13,848 bases of DNA from Coriobacteriia bacterium (GTDB taxonomy: Bacteria; Actinomycetota; Coriobacteriia; Anaerosomatales; JAENZW01): the NCBI GenBank assembly GCA_029858605.1, contig JAOUET010000028.1, positions 1 to 13,848 of the forward strand, in the 5' to 3' direction. The notes beneath the pieces are model-generated. The model did not search any database. It was given only the letters and a program-made list of their open reading frames with translations, and was not told the origin of the DNA. Both the position numbers and the translations under genes were made by a program. Of the stretch, positions 1 to 8,259 are shown one piece after another. Position 1 is the stretch's first letter. Each line of letters starts with the position of its first letter.

Positions 1-1120
1 CCTCCGTCTCCCCCGAACGGTGCGATATCACGCACGTGTATCCTGCTCGCTTTGCCATCTCGATCGCCTCGAGTGTCTCGGTGAGCGACCCTATCTGATT
101 CACCTTGATGAGAATCGAATTGGCCACGCCCATCTCAATGCCCCTCTGGAGCCTCTCCGTGTTGGTCACGAACACGTCGTCACCCACCAGCTGCACCTGT
201 TCGCCCAGCCGGTCGGTGAGCATCTTCCAGCCGTCCCAGTCCTCTTCGGCCATCCCGTCTTCGACGCTCACGATCGGGTAGCGTCCGACGAGATCCGCCC
301 AGAAGTCCACCATTTCGGCCGAAGAGAGCTCCCGCCCCTCACCCTTGAGCACGTAGACGCCGCGCTCCGCGTCGTATATCTCGCTCGTCGCGGGGTCGAG
401 GGCGAACCTGAACTGCTCGCCGAGCACGTAGCCGGCCTTCTCGACCGCTTCCGTGATGACCTGCAGGGCCTCTTCGTTGCTGCCGAGGTCGGGGGCAAAG
501 CCGCCCTCGTCGCCGACGCCCGTTCCCAGACCTCGTTCCTGCAGCACGCTCTTCAGAGTGTGATAGACCTCGGAACACCACCTCAAGCCTTCGGCGAAGG
601 TCGGGGCACCGACCGGCATGATCATGAACTCCTGCAGATCGACGTTGTTGTCCGCGTGCGCGCCTCCGTTGAGGATGTTCATCATCGGGACGGGAAGCAG
701 GTGCGCGTTGGCCCCGCCGATGTAGGAGTAGAGAGTGAGCTGCGTCGACTCCGCCGCCGCTTTGGCGACCGCCAGCGACACGCCAAGTACGGCGTTCGCG
801 CCGAGATTGGCTTTGTTGTCGGTTCCATCCAGGGCCAGCAGGGTCGTATCCACCAGGCGCTGGTCGGTGGCGTCGATGCCCACGATCTCGGGCGCGATGA
901 CCTCGTTGACGTTGCGCACGGCCCGGCGCACCCCCTTGCCGAGGTAGCGCTCGGCCTCGCCGTCGCGAAGCTCGACCGCCTCGAACGCACCGGTCGACGC
1001 ACCCGAAGGCACCGCCGCACGCCCGAAGCTCCCGTCGTCGAGCATGACCTCGACCTCGATCGTAGGATTGCCTCGAGAATCGAGGATCTCGCGCGCCAGA
1101 ACATCGGTGATGAAGCTCAT
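1..1120 (-). CDS. eno: Enolase (phosphopyruvate hydratase), C-terminus cut by window edge
   Basis: Enolase converts 2-phosphoglycerate to phosphoenolpyruvate in cytoplasmic glycolysis. About 373 residues are visible, running from MSFITDVLAREILDSRGNPT to SHRSGETE; roughly the last 50 residues of a usual enolase lie beyond position 1. Family landmarks are intact: the PSGASTG loop near residue 40, the general acid Glu205 in GDEGGFAP, metal ligands in ALDP, Glu287 in SVEDG and Asp314 in GDDVFVTN, and the catalytic base Lys339 in ILIKVNQIG. The ATG at 1120 has GGAGGA ten bases upstream and starts at the normal enolase N-terminus. It lies 47 bases after the mazG stop on the same strand, so it is probably the distal gene of the surA-mazG-eno unit. 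No promoter of its own was recognised in the short gap. No frame break is seen. The identification is certain. Confidence 0.98.
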   Translation of the reverse strand, partial: MSFITDVLAREILDSRGNPTIEVEVMLDDGSFGRAAVPSGASTGAFEAVELRDGEAERYLGKGVRRAVRNVNEVIAPEIVGIDATDQRLVDTTLLALDGTDNKANLGANAVLGVSLAVAKAAAESTQLTLYSYIGGANAHLLPVPMMNILNGGAHADNNVDLQEFMIMPVGAPTFAEGLRWCSEVYHTLKSVLQERGLGTGVGDEGGFAPDLGSNEEALQVITEAVEKAGYVLGEQFRFALDPATSEIYDAERGVYVLKGEGRELSSAEMVDFWADLVGRYPIVSVEDGMAEEDWDGWKMLTDRLGEQVQLVGDDVFVTNTERLQRGIEMGVANSILIKVNQIGSLTETLEAIEMAKRAGYTCVISHRSGETE

Positions 1121-1167
1121 CGTTGCTCAGTCCTCCCCCTTCGGCAGATTCAGCAAAGCGGCAGCCC

Positions 1168-2586
1168 CTATGGCTCCCCGTCCTTTGCCTCCTGCCACAT
1201 GCGCTCGAGCTCGTCGATCCCGAGCGAGGCCATCTTCTCGCCGCGCTTCGCGGCGTCCGCTTCCATGACCCTCCATCTTGCGGAGAACTTGTCGCAGGTA
1301 CCTCGAAGCGCCTCCTCGGCATCGATCCCTTGCTTGCGAGCGATATTGACGAGCGTGAACAGCAGGTCGCCGATCTCGTCGGCTGCCTCGGGCGAACCCG
1401 GTTCGGTCGCCTTCAGCTCGTCGATCTCTTCATGGAACTTCTCCCAGACGTCCTCGAGCGTCTCCCACTCGAAGCCGACGCCGACGACACGCCTCGAGAT
1501 CTTCTGCGCACGTACGAGTGCCGGCAGTGCGCGCGGGACGTCGCCAAGCAGCCCGGGATGCGACTTCTCGTCGCGCTTGATCGCATCCCAGTGCTCGTGC
1601 ACGTCGTCGGGCGTCTCGGCCGTGGCATCGCCGAACACGTGAGGGTGCCGCCTGTGGATCTTCTCGGAGATGCCCGCGATGACGTCGTCGATGGTGAAAC
1701 GGTCGTCATCCGCTGCGATCTGCGCGTGGAGCACGACCTGCAGGAGAACGTCTCCCAGTTCGTCTGCGAGATCGTTCGCGTCGCCTGATTCGATTGCGGC
1801 AACCGCCTCGTAGGCCTCCTCCAACATGTGTCGCCGAAGAGACATGTGGCTTTGCGCGCGATCCCACGGACACCCGTCCGGCCCACGCAATACCGCGATG
1901 AGGCGGACCAGCTCGTTGAAGCCGCCCGGGGGATGGACGTGCGTCGGCGCGACGTAGACCGCCGCGTCCTCCCCGACGAAAGCATCGGCGACGTCGGCGA
2001 CGGTGTGCATCGAAAGGGCGAAGCCGCCTCCGGGCAACGCCTCTGCAACCACGGCCGCGTGATCGGAAGGGTAGACGGTGGACAGACGCTCCGCCGTCTG
2101 GCGCGCGCAGGCTCGATTGCGCAGCCCTGTGACGATGAGGTGAGAATCCCGCTGCTCGATGTCCGGCCTCAAGCTGTCGACGTCGATGATGTCGAGGTCG
2201 GCCGTGAGGTCGATGTCGAACGCCATGAGGATCACTTGAAGCGGAGAGAGCGTCGGGTACATGTTGACCGTTCCGCGGGACCGTACGAGCAGGCCTGTCA
2301 GCAGACCCTCTTTGAAGAATGGGTACCCGGACGTAGCGAAGGCGACGTCGCCCTCTCTGGCCAGACTCACGAGGCTCTCGATTATCTGCTCGACCGGCAT
2401 GTCCGGGGCGAGTCCGATCTCGGAAAGCGTCACCGCGTCGATACCCTCATCGGCGAGTACTCTGGCAACCGTGCCTTGGGCTGACGGCACGACGACCCGC
2501 GACGCGCGACGCAAGCGTTCGGACGTGGCCTCACCCAGTGCCGCGCCGGCCTCGTGGCCGACGCCTACGATCGCTATCGAACCCAA
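1168..2586 (-). CDS. mazG: YabN-like fusion: tetrapyrrole-methylase-like domain plus MazG nucleotide pyrophosphohydrolase
   Basis: The product is 472 residues. Residues 1-205 resemble the tetrapyrrole (SAM-dependent) methylase fold, and residues 230-470 are a complete MazG with two tandem repeats. MazG enzymes hydrolyse NTPs, including damaged ones, to NMP and pyrophosphate. The metal-binding ExxE/ExxD pairs are visible in repeat 1 (Glu257-Glu260, Glu276-Asp279) and in repeat 2 (Glu387-Glu390, Glu404-Asp407). The sequence LRGPDGCPWD near residue 233 is the typical MazG entry motif. The methylase-like half is degenerate: the usual GxGPGD loop reads GVGHEAG, so methyl transfer is doubtful. The same fusion is known in Bacillus YabN. 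The start is TTG at 2586 with GGAGG seven bases away, and it lies 25 bases after the surA-like stop, which indicates an operon. It may act beside mfd and nth in genome maintenance; that link is inference. Confidence 0.95.
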   Translation of the reverse strand: MGSIAIVGVGHEAGAALGEATSERLRRASRVVVPSAQGTVARVLADEGIDAVTLSEIGLAPDMPVEQIIESLVSLAREGDVAFATSGYPFFKEGLLTGLLVRSRGTVNMYPTLSPLQVILMAFDIDLTADLDIIDVDSLRPDIEQRDSHLIVTGLRNRACARQTAERLSTVYPSDHAAVVAEALPGGGFALSMHTVADVADAFVGEDAAVYVAPTHVHPPGGFNELVRLIAVLRGPDGCPWDRAQSHMSLRRHMLEEAYEAVAAIESGDANDLADELGDVLLQVVLHAQIAADDDRFTIDDVIAGISEKIHRRHPHVFGDATAETPDDVHEHWDAIKRDEKSHPGLLGDVPRALPALVRAQKISRRVVGVGFEWETLEDVWEKFHEEIDELKATEPGSPEAADEIGDLLFTLVNIARKQGIDAEEALRGTCDKFSARWRVMEADAAKRGEKMASLGIDELERMWQEAKDGEP

Positions 2587-2592
2587 GTCCCG

Positions 2593-2598
2593 CCCTCC
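2593..2598 (-). promoter_or_regulatory. Ribosome binding site fixing the TTG start of mazG
   Basis: On the minus strand GGAGGG stands six bases before TTG at 2586. It lies in the 25-base gap after the upstream stop codon. No ATG or GTG in frame has a comparable site, so the TTG start is favoured. Confidence 0.75.
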
Positions 2599-2611
2599 GC
2601 TCTCGGACCCA

Positions 2612-3577
2612 CTACTCGCCCGACTGGGCGCCGGGTACTCTGAGCTCCTGAAGTACGACCTCGATCTCAGCCTGCTCGCGCAGGTCCTGGATGAGATTGT
2701 AGTAGTCGTCCCTGCCGCGCTGCTGGACTATCATCGCGCGAATCCGCTCGGTGGCCTCGTCCAAGGGAATCGTGCGCTCGGGTGTACGATCGACGACCTT
2801 GACGATGTGCAGCCCTTGTCCGTCCTTGACCACGTCCCCGTAGACCACGTCCGGCTCGAGCGTGTCGATGGCAGCCTGGATCTCCTTGGTGAAGGGCAGC
2901 TGCGAGGATACTTGCCCGTCGTTGTCCCTGGAGGATTCGTCCAAGGAGTACTGCCGCGCCATGCCGCCGAACTCTGCACCGCCCTTGATCTCAGCGAGCA
3001 CCTTCTCGGCAGTCTCTATGTCTTGCGGAGCGAAGAGTATGTGCGCGATCGTGCTCTTCTCTTCCTCTTGGAAAGTCTGGATGTTCTGCTCGTAGTAGGC
3101 TTGGATCTCCTCGTCCGTGACGTTGGTGTCGGAATTCAACGATTCGATCAGGCCCTCCTTCGTGAGACGACTTCGGAAGTAGTCGTCCATGCCGTCCGGA
3201 TCGATTCCTTGCATCTCGAGAGCTTCGTTGAATGCTTCCTCGTTCTCGAAGCCGGCGCGAGCACGATCGATCATCTCCTGGACCTGGGCGTCGGAGATGT
3301 CGATGCCGCGACGGGCAGCCTCCTGGCGAATAAGCACGTCGTCGATGAGTTCGTCGAGGGCGCGCTGCTTGACCTCGATCATCGTCGCCTCTCCGTCGAC
3401 GCCCTCGAAGTTGAAGTTCCCCTGCTTCTTGAGCGCCTCGAAGCGCGTCTCCCATTCCGCCTTGGTGATGACTTCTCCATTGACGCGTGCTGCTACGTCG
3501 CCACCGGAACATGAGGTGCCGACCGTCAGCATCCCCGCTGTCAACAGCACTGCCGCGAGAGCACGTAGGGCCTTCAT
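2612..3577 (-). CDS. SurA/PrsA-like peptidyl-prolyl isomerase, predicted lipoprotein
   Basis: This is an extracytoplasmic folding factor of 321 residues. Residues 1-23 form a signal peptide (MKALRALAAVLLTAGMLTVG) ending at Cys23, a likely lipidation site. The lipobox GTSC is imperfect, with Gly at -3. Residues 28-155 are a SurA N-like chaperone region. Residues 174-264 are a parvulin (rotamase) domain, recognisable from IAHILF, the FGGMARQYSLDES segment, DNDGQVS, and GLHIVKVVDR at its end. A charged helical tail containing LREQAEIEV follows. The start at ATG 3577 has AGGAGG four bases upstream. A longer in-frame reading to 3868 runs into the previous gene and would bury the signal peptide, so it is rejected. 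It is the paralogue of the PASTA protein upstream. It most likely assists folding of exported proteins on the outer face of the membrane. Confidence 0.92.
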   Translation of the reverse strand: MKALRALAAVLLTAGMLTVGTSCSGGDVAARVNGEVITKAEWETRFEALKKQGNFNFEGVDGEATMIEVKQRALDELIDDVLIRQEAARRGIDISDAQVQEMIDRARAGFENEEAFNEALEMQGIDPDGMDDYFRSRLTKEGLIESLNSDTNVTDEEIQAYYEQNIQTFQEEEKSTIAHILFAPQDIETAEKVLAEIKGGAEFGGMARQYSLDESSRDNDGQVSSQLPFTKEIQAAIDTLEPDVVYGDVVKDGQGLHIVKVVDRTPERTIPLDEATERIRAMIVQQRGRDDYYNLIQDLREQAEIEVVLQELRVPGAQSGE

Positions 3578-3581
3578 CGAA

Positions 3582-3587
3582 CCTCCT
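3582..3587 (-). promoter_or_regulatory. Ribosome binding site of the SurA/PrsA-like lipoprotein
   Basis: A full AGGAGG lies four bases before ATG 3577 on the minus strand. It decides the start against the longer in-frame reading to 3868. Confidence 0.8.
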
Positions 3588-3606
3588 GACGTGCGAGAGA
3601 CAGCCA

Positions 3607-3637
3607 ATCGGGGCCAGTATAGCATCGGGTATCGGGG
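3607..3637 (-). promoter_or_regulatory. Candidate promoter of surA-like/mazG/eno with flanking CCCGAT repeats
   Basis: In the 85-base gap after the PASTA gene, the minus strand reads TGCTATACT at 3624-3616. This is an extended -10 box (TGn plus TATACT). No good -35 is seen, which is usual for extended -10 promoters. Three copies of CCCGAT on the minus strand flank it: two seven-base tandem copies just upstream (3631-3637 and 3624-3629) and one at the expected start of transcription (3607-3613). The promoter is a prediction, and the repeats may bind a regulator. Confidence 0.5.
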
Positions 3638-3662
3638 CTGATTCGCGAGCCGGCCGACTGCC

Positions 3663-4673
3663 CTATTGGGGACTTGTGGAACCCTCCAGCGTCGGGTCCA
3701 GGATCTCGATCTCGGCTTGAAGGCGAAGCTGCGAGAGATACTCCTGATAGGCATCCGCGCGCCGCTGCTGCAGGATGATCTCCTTGACCTGCGCCTCCAC
3801 CTCGACCAGCTTCTTGTCGGGGAACAGGGACTTGTTGCTCTTGTAGAACGTTTCGACGTCTTTGCCACTCACGCTGGTTTCGACATCGAGAGTCTCGAGC
3901 AGACGCTGGGTGGTGAGTTGGTCGCGAATCTGCTTCCGAAGAGAGTCCATCGAGAGACCCGCACCCGTGATCGACTCCACGAACGCTTCTTGAGAATCGA
4001 ATCCCGACTTCATCAGATCGATCTGTTCTTCGACCGCTTCGTCGGTGACGGCAATGCCCTCCGCCTCGGCCGCCTGCTCCACCAGGACCTGGTCTATCAT
4101 GCCCGAGAGCAGAAGACTGCGGAACTGGGTCTCGCGCTCCTCGCCGCCCTCGCCCGAGAAGGCGCTGGGGTTGGCCTGTTCGAGTTGCGTTACTTGTTCG
4201 TCGAGCTCCCCGGTGCGGATCGTCACGCCGTTCACGATGGCGACGGGCGGACCCGCAGCTGTCTGGATGCCGATCACGGTTCCCTCGCGCACGATGGTGT
4301 AGTTGCGGCGATCGAGCCGCACGACCTCTCCCGTTGCGAACTCGCTCTCGTCGTAGTCCTCTGTGCGGACTACTTCGCCTGCGACGAGATCCGCCCGCTC
4401 GAGCGCGGCGCGCGCGTCTTCCACGCTCATGCCCGCCACGTTCGGCACCATCGAGAGCACCGGCGAGAGAGCGAAACCGAGCGCGAGCACGACCGCGATT
4501 GCGATCGCAAGGCCTACCAGCGCCTTGCGGGCGACCGTCCAAGACTTCCCTTCGCCCGCCCCGGCGACTTTGCCGACAGCGTCCGTTTCCGCCGAGTGTT
4601 CCGCCGCACGCCCAGCGGTTTCGTCCTCGGATGTGTCGTGGTGTGCCACGAGATCGTCATCATGGTTCGGCAT
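3663..4673 (-). CDS. Membrane-anchored PASTA plus SurA-N chaperone-like protein without isomerase domain
   Basis: The product has 336 residues. Residues 1-48 are an acidic, His- and Asp-rich cytoplasmic tail. Residues 50-70 are one hydrophobic helix (ALVGLAIAIAVVLALGFALS). Residues 76-141 read as a PASTA domain (VPNVAGMSVEDARAALERA, then GEVVR and GTVIGIQTAAG). Residues 145-275 are a SurA N-like region. The chain then passes from FYKSNKSLF to a charged tail ending LRLQAEIEIL. Compared with the paralogue downstream, the entire parvulin domain is absent, so isomerase activity is not expected. PASTA domains in other proteins bind peptidoglycan precursors, so a wall-linked chaperone or anchor role is inferred. 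ATG 4673 has AAGGGA six bases upstream. A longer in-frame start at 4712 overlaps the candidate promoter and lacks a site. The combination is unusual, and I know no named family for it. Confidence 0.85.
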   Translation of the reverse strand: MPNHDDDLVAHHDTSEDETAGRAAEHSAETDAVGKVAGAGEGKSWTVARKALVGLAIAIAVVLALGFALSPVLSMVPNVAGMSVEDARAALERADLVAGEVVRTEDYDESEFATGEVVRLDRRNYTIVREGTVIGIQTAAGPPVAIVNGVTIRTGELDEQVTQLEQANPSAFSGEGGEERETQFRSLLLSGMIDQVLVEQAAEAEGIAVTDEAVEEQIDLMKSGFDSQEAFVESITGAGLSMDSLRKQIRDQLTTQRLLETLDVETSVSGKDVETFYKSNKSLFPDKKLVEVEAQVKEIILQQRRADAYQEYLSQLRLQAEIEILDPTLEGSTSPQ

Positions 4674-4702
4674 TGCAGATCCCTTCGTGTGCGAACGGTG
4701 CG

Positions 4703-4711
4703 AGTCTAGCA
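4703..4711 (-). promoter_or_regulatory. Weak extended -10 candidate before the PASTA/SurA-N gene
   Basis: The minus strand reads TGCTAGACT in the 57-base gap between the mfd stop and ATG 4673. It matches the TGCTATACT in front of the next gene at eight of nine positions. No -35 is recognised. A GTGCGA direct repeat (plus strand 4689-4694 and 4698-4703) lies on its downstream side. Read-through from mfd is equally possible. Confidence 0.35.
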
Positions 4712-4730
4712 CTACTGCGTGCCGAAGGAA

Positions 4731-7700
4731 TCACCCGGTCGGCCTGTGACCCGCCAGAGTGAGAAGTTCGATAACCGCGTCGATCACGGAAGCATCCCAA
4801 TCGAGTGGAACCGTCAGCACGCGCTCCCTCTCCCGGTATATCGCGCCCCTCGCGACCAGAAGACTGCGCTGCTCCGGCGATGGCTCGAGCGGGCGGATCG
4901 AAAGCCGCCTCCTGGCGACTGTGACGCTGTCGACACCCAGGTCGGAGGCGAGCACGCGTATCCTCGCAACGTCCACGAGATTGCGAGCCGGCTCCGGCGG
5001 CTTCCCGTAGCGACTCGCGAGTTCCTCGGCCACCTGCGAGACGGCCTCGACTGACGACGCTCCAGCGAGACGACGGTACAGTCGGACTCGCTCGTCGACG
5101 GCAGGCACGTATTCCGGCGGCAAGAGCGCCGAGACGTGCAGATCGACGCGCACTTCGAGCGGCTCGCCGACAGGTTCGCCGCGAGCCTCGGCGACCGCCT
5201 CTCGCAACATCTCCGCGTAGAGATCGAAGCCGACGGCGCTCATGTTGCCGTGTTGCTCCGCACCGAGGAGCGTGCCCGCGCCACGAATCTCGAGATCGCG
5301 CATGGCCACCCTGATGCCGCTTCCGAGCTCCGTGTGCTCTCGGATGGCCGTCAGACGCTCGACGGCCTGCTCGGTGAGCGACGCGCCACGCGGGAAGAGG
5401 AAGTAGGCGAACGCGCGCACGTGCGAGCGGCCGACCCGACCTTTGAGCTGGTAGAGCTGTGCCAGGCCGAGGCGCTGCGAGTCCTCTATGATCAGCGTGT
5501 TCGTGTGCGGGTTGTCGATCCCGCTCTCCACGATCGTCGTGGACACGAGCACGTCGTACTTGTTCGCCGCGAAGGACTCCATCACGCGCTCGAGCTGCTT
5601 CTCGGACATTTGGCCGTGGGCGAGACCCAGCCGAGCCTCCGGAGCGGCTTGTTGCACTCGCTCGACAGCCTCCTCGATCGTTCGCACGCGATTGCTGACG
5701 AAGTACACCTGCCCGCCGCGCTCCAGCTCGCAACGGATGGCGCCACTGACGACGTCCGAGTCGTACTCCCCAACGTGTACCTGCACCGGAAAGCGGTTCG
5801 GCGGCGCCGTGTCGATGATGCTCATGTCGCGCACGCCGGACAGCGACATCTGCAGAGTGCGCGGGATCGGCGTCGCCGTCAGGGTCAGCACGTCGACCTG
5901 TTCGCGCAAGTTCTTCAGGTGCTCCTTGTGCTGCACGCCGAAGCGCTGCTCCTCATCGACAACAACAAGACCGAGGTTGGCTGGCGACACATCTGCCGAC
6001 AGCAAACGGTGCGTGCCTATCAGCAGATCGACCTCCCCGCGCGAGAACGAAGCGAGCGTCTCGGCCTGCTGAGAACGAGTCCGGAAACGGGACAGTACGT
6101 CCACCCGCACGGGGAAGGGCTCGAAGCGCTCGGAGAACGTCGTGAAGTGCTGCTGCGCCAGGATCGTGGTCGGACACAGGACCATGACTTGCTTGCCGTC
6201 CTGGACGGCCTTGAACGCGGCACGTATCGCGACCTCGGTCTTGCCGTAGCCGACGTCACCACATATCAGGCGGTCCATCGGCTTGGGCGACTCCATGTCG
6301 TCCTTCACGTCGGCTATCGCCGCGAGTTGGTCGGGGGTCTCCACGTAGGGGAACGCCGCCTCCATCTCAAGTTGCCACGGCGTGTTTGAGGAGAAGGTGT
6401 GACCCTCGACCGCCGACCGCCTCGCATAGAGGTCTACCAGGTCGAAGGCTAGTTTGCGCGCGGCCTTGCGCGCCTTCTTGGTGGCACGAGACCAGTCGGC
6501 CGTGTTGAGCCGCGTTACCCGAGGTGCGGCGCCGTCAGGTCCCACGTACTTGGTCACGCGATCTATCTGGTCTGCGGGTACGTAGAGCCGATCGCCGCGC
6601 GCGTACTCGAGTACGAGGTAGTCACGCTCGGAGCCGAGCACCTCCTTGCGCATCATCTCGCGGAAGTACGCGATGCCGTGGGTCGCGTGCACGACGTAGT
6701 CGCCGGGCGAGAAGTCGAATGCAAGTCGCGAGGAGTCGATCTCGCGCGCCGCTCTTCGTGTAGCCGACGAGCGCGGGTAGACGTCGTCGATGCTTACTAC
6801 CGCGAATCGCGCGTCCGGCAAGACATAACCGGACGGGATGTCTGCCGAAGACACATGCACGACACCGGGGGCGAGCAGCGACTGCTCCCCGGAGGGTGCG
6901 CCCTCGTCGAGCCGCTCGGCCAAGTAGGCGGCGGGCATGCCGCCCACATCTGCGACGGCATCGGTCACCCGGGCACGAATCCGACGATCCGGGATGGCCA
7001 CCACGACCGAGTACTCCGCATCTACGAGGCCGCGCAGACCTGCCAGGAACCGATCCTCTCCACCGGCCACTTCGGGGCGGCGCGCAGTGACCTCTGCATC
7101 CACGGCCCCACCCGCCCGCAGGAGCGACAGCAGGGTGAGGCGCTGACGGCCCCCCAGATCCAGCTTCGCAGGCGGCAGGAACAAGCCGTGAAGAGACGTC
7201 CCCGCCGACCTTGCGTGAGACGCCAGCTCGTCGTGACGGCGCGTCGCGTCGTCGAACAGCGAACGGGGCTCGGCCACCACAACGAGCGTCTTCGGCGAGA
7301 GGTAGTCGGTCAGGATGCCCGCGTGCTTGTAGAAGAGCGGCATGTATCGCTCGATGCCGTTGAAGTACACACCGGCTTCGATCAGCTCCAGGTGGTGCGC
7401 CACGCTAGGCTCGTCCGAAGCGCGCTTCTGCAAGGCTTTGCGGGCCGCCGTCGCCGCGCGTGCTCCCAGACGTAGCTCGCGACACGGGTAGATCTCCATG
7501 TACCCTTCCTCGCCGATCGACTGTCCCGTGCTCGGCACGTACCGCCGAAGCGTCTCCACTTCGTCGCCGAACAGCTCCGCCCGCACGGGATGCGTTGCAT
7601 CGGCACCAAAGACGTCTAGTACACCGCCACGCACCGCGAACTGTCCCGGCTCTTCGGCAGTCTCGACACGCTGGTAGCCCATCTCCGCAAGCTGGCCGGC

Positions 7701-8162
7701 TACCTGCTCGAGACCGAGCGCGACACCGGCTTGGAGCACCAGCGGCTCGAACACGTGCGAGCCCCGCGGGGGCAGCGCGCGCAGGAGCGCACGGGCGGAT
7801 GCGACCACTACAACCTCGCGACCGCGCGACAGCCCGTGCAGTGCACGGGCGCGGGCGCCCACAACACGGAGGTCGGGGGCGGCGTCGGTCCACGGCATGT
7901 CGACGCGCTCGGGGAAGTGCAGGACTGCTTCGCGAGGCAGGTACGCGGCGAGCTGACGAGCGTAGCGCGCGGCCGCCTCCTCGCCCGCGATCGCGACGAG
8001 CACGGGCCTCGCCTGCTCGCGGAAGAGTGCCGCGGTCAGAACGGGGCGGACGATGCCGGGCACTGCGACGGCGGCGTCGTCACCGGCGTACACGAGGTCG
8101 GAAAACGCGCGGTACGAGTCCGCTCCGCGCAGCGAGGCGACTATGTGGTCGATGAGGCTCAC
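4731..8162 (-). CDS. mfd: Transcription-repair coupling factor Mfd
   Basis: Mfd is a DNA translocase that removes RNA polymerase stalled at lesions and recruits UvrA. The product is 1143 residues, close to the 1148 of E. coli Mfd. In order it has a UvrB-like N-terminal half, an RNA-polymerase-interacting CarD-like domain near residues 482-545 (FSPGDYVVHATHGIAYF), and helicase motor lobes with Walker A GDVGYGKTE (Lys641), the DEEQ box at 736-739, TATPIPRTLQ and QLKGRVGRSHVRAFAY. A TRCF C-terminal domain with DLHVSALLPPEYVP completes it. The GTG start at 8162 is chosen because a good promoter lies at 8260-8288, so the longer in-frame ATG at 8288 would lie upstream of transcription. AAGGAG at 8176-8181 is rather far away (13 bases). 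GTG 8219 is an alternative start. The family call is certain; the exact start is less so. Confidence 0.98.
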   Translation of the reverse strand: MSLIDHIVASLRGADSYRAFSDLVYAGDDAAVAVPGIVRPVLTAALFREQARPVLVAIAGEEAAARYARQLAAYLPREAVLHFPERVDMPWTDAAPDLRVVGARARALHGLSRGREVVVVASARALLRALPPRGSHVFEPLVLQAGVALGLEQVAGQLAEMGYQRVETAEEPGQFAVRGGVLDVFGADATHPVRAELFGDEVETLRRYVPSTGQSIGEEGYMEIYPCRELRLGARAATAARKALQKRASDEPSVAHHLELIEAGVYFNGIERYMPLFYKHAGILTDYLSPKTLVVVAEPRSLFDDATRRHDELASHARSAGTSLHGLFLPPAKLDLGGRQRLTLLSLLRAGGAVDAEVTARRPEVAGGEDRFLAGLRGLVDAEYSVVVAIPDRRIRARVTDAVADVGGMPAAYLAERLDEGAPSGEQSLLAPGVVHVSSADIPSGYVLPDARFAVVSIDDVYPRSSATRRAAREIDSSRLAFDFSPGDYVVHATHGIAYFREMMRKEVLGSERDYLVLEYARGDRLYVPADQIDRVTKYVGPDGAAPRVTRLNTADWSRATKKARKAARKLAFDLVDLYARRSAVEGHTFSSNTPWQLEMEAAFPYVETPDQLAAIADVKDDMESPKPMDRLICGDVGYGKTEVAIRAAFKAVQDGKQVMVLCPTTILAQQHFTTFSERFEPFPVRVDVLSRFRTRSQQAETLASFSRGEVDLLIGTHRLLSADVSPANLGLVVVDEEQRFGVQHKEHLKNLREQVDVLTLTATPIPRTLQMSLSGVRDMSIIDTAPPNRFPVQVHVGEYDSDVVSGAIRCELERGGQVYFVSNRVRTIEEAVERVQQAAPEARLGLAHGQMSEKQLERVMESFAANKYDVLVSTTIVESGIDNPHTNTLIIEDSQRLGLAQLYQLKGRVGRSHVRAFAYFLFPRGASLTEQAVERLTAIREHTELGSGIRVAMRDLEIRGAGTLLGAEQHGNMSAVGFDLYAEMLREAVAEARGEPVGEPLEVRVDLHVSALLPPEYVPAVDERVRLYRRLAGASSVEAVSQVAEELASRYGKPPEPARNLVDVARIRVLASDLGVDSVTVARRRLSIRPLEPSPEQRSLLVARGAIYRERERVLTVPLDWDASVIDAVIELLTLAGHRPTG

Positions 8163-8259
8163 GTTGGCGGGAGGGCTCCTTCGGCTAGACGTGGTCGGCG
8201 AATCGGTCGCGAACAGCACGAAAGCCCCGCTCCGGCAACCGGGCGGGGGTGCGAGTGCG

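Noticed and set aside
20..1642. 540-codon open frame on the plus strand
   Set aside because: It lies antisense to eno and mazG, both of which have intact catalytic motifs and ribosome sites. Its translation shows no domain and is explained by GC-rich codon bias.
2261..3514. 417-codon plus-strand frame, and similar long frames at 3666-4709 and 5136-6389
   Set aside because: All are antisense shadows of mazG/surA-like, the PASTA gene and mfd respectively. None has a recognisable domain or a start signal.
3578..3868. Longer N-terminus of the SurA/PrsA-like lipoprotein
   Set aside because: It would overlap the PASTA gene and place about 97 residues before a normal signal peptide that has its own AGGAGG site.
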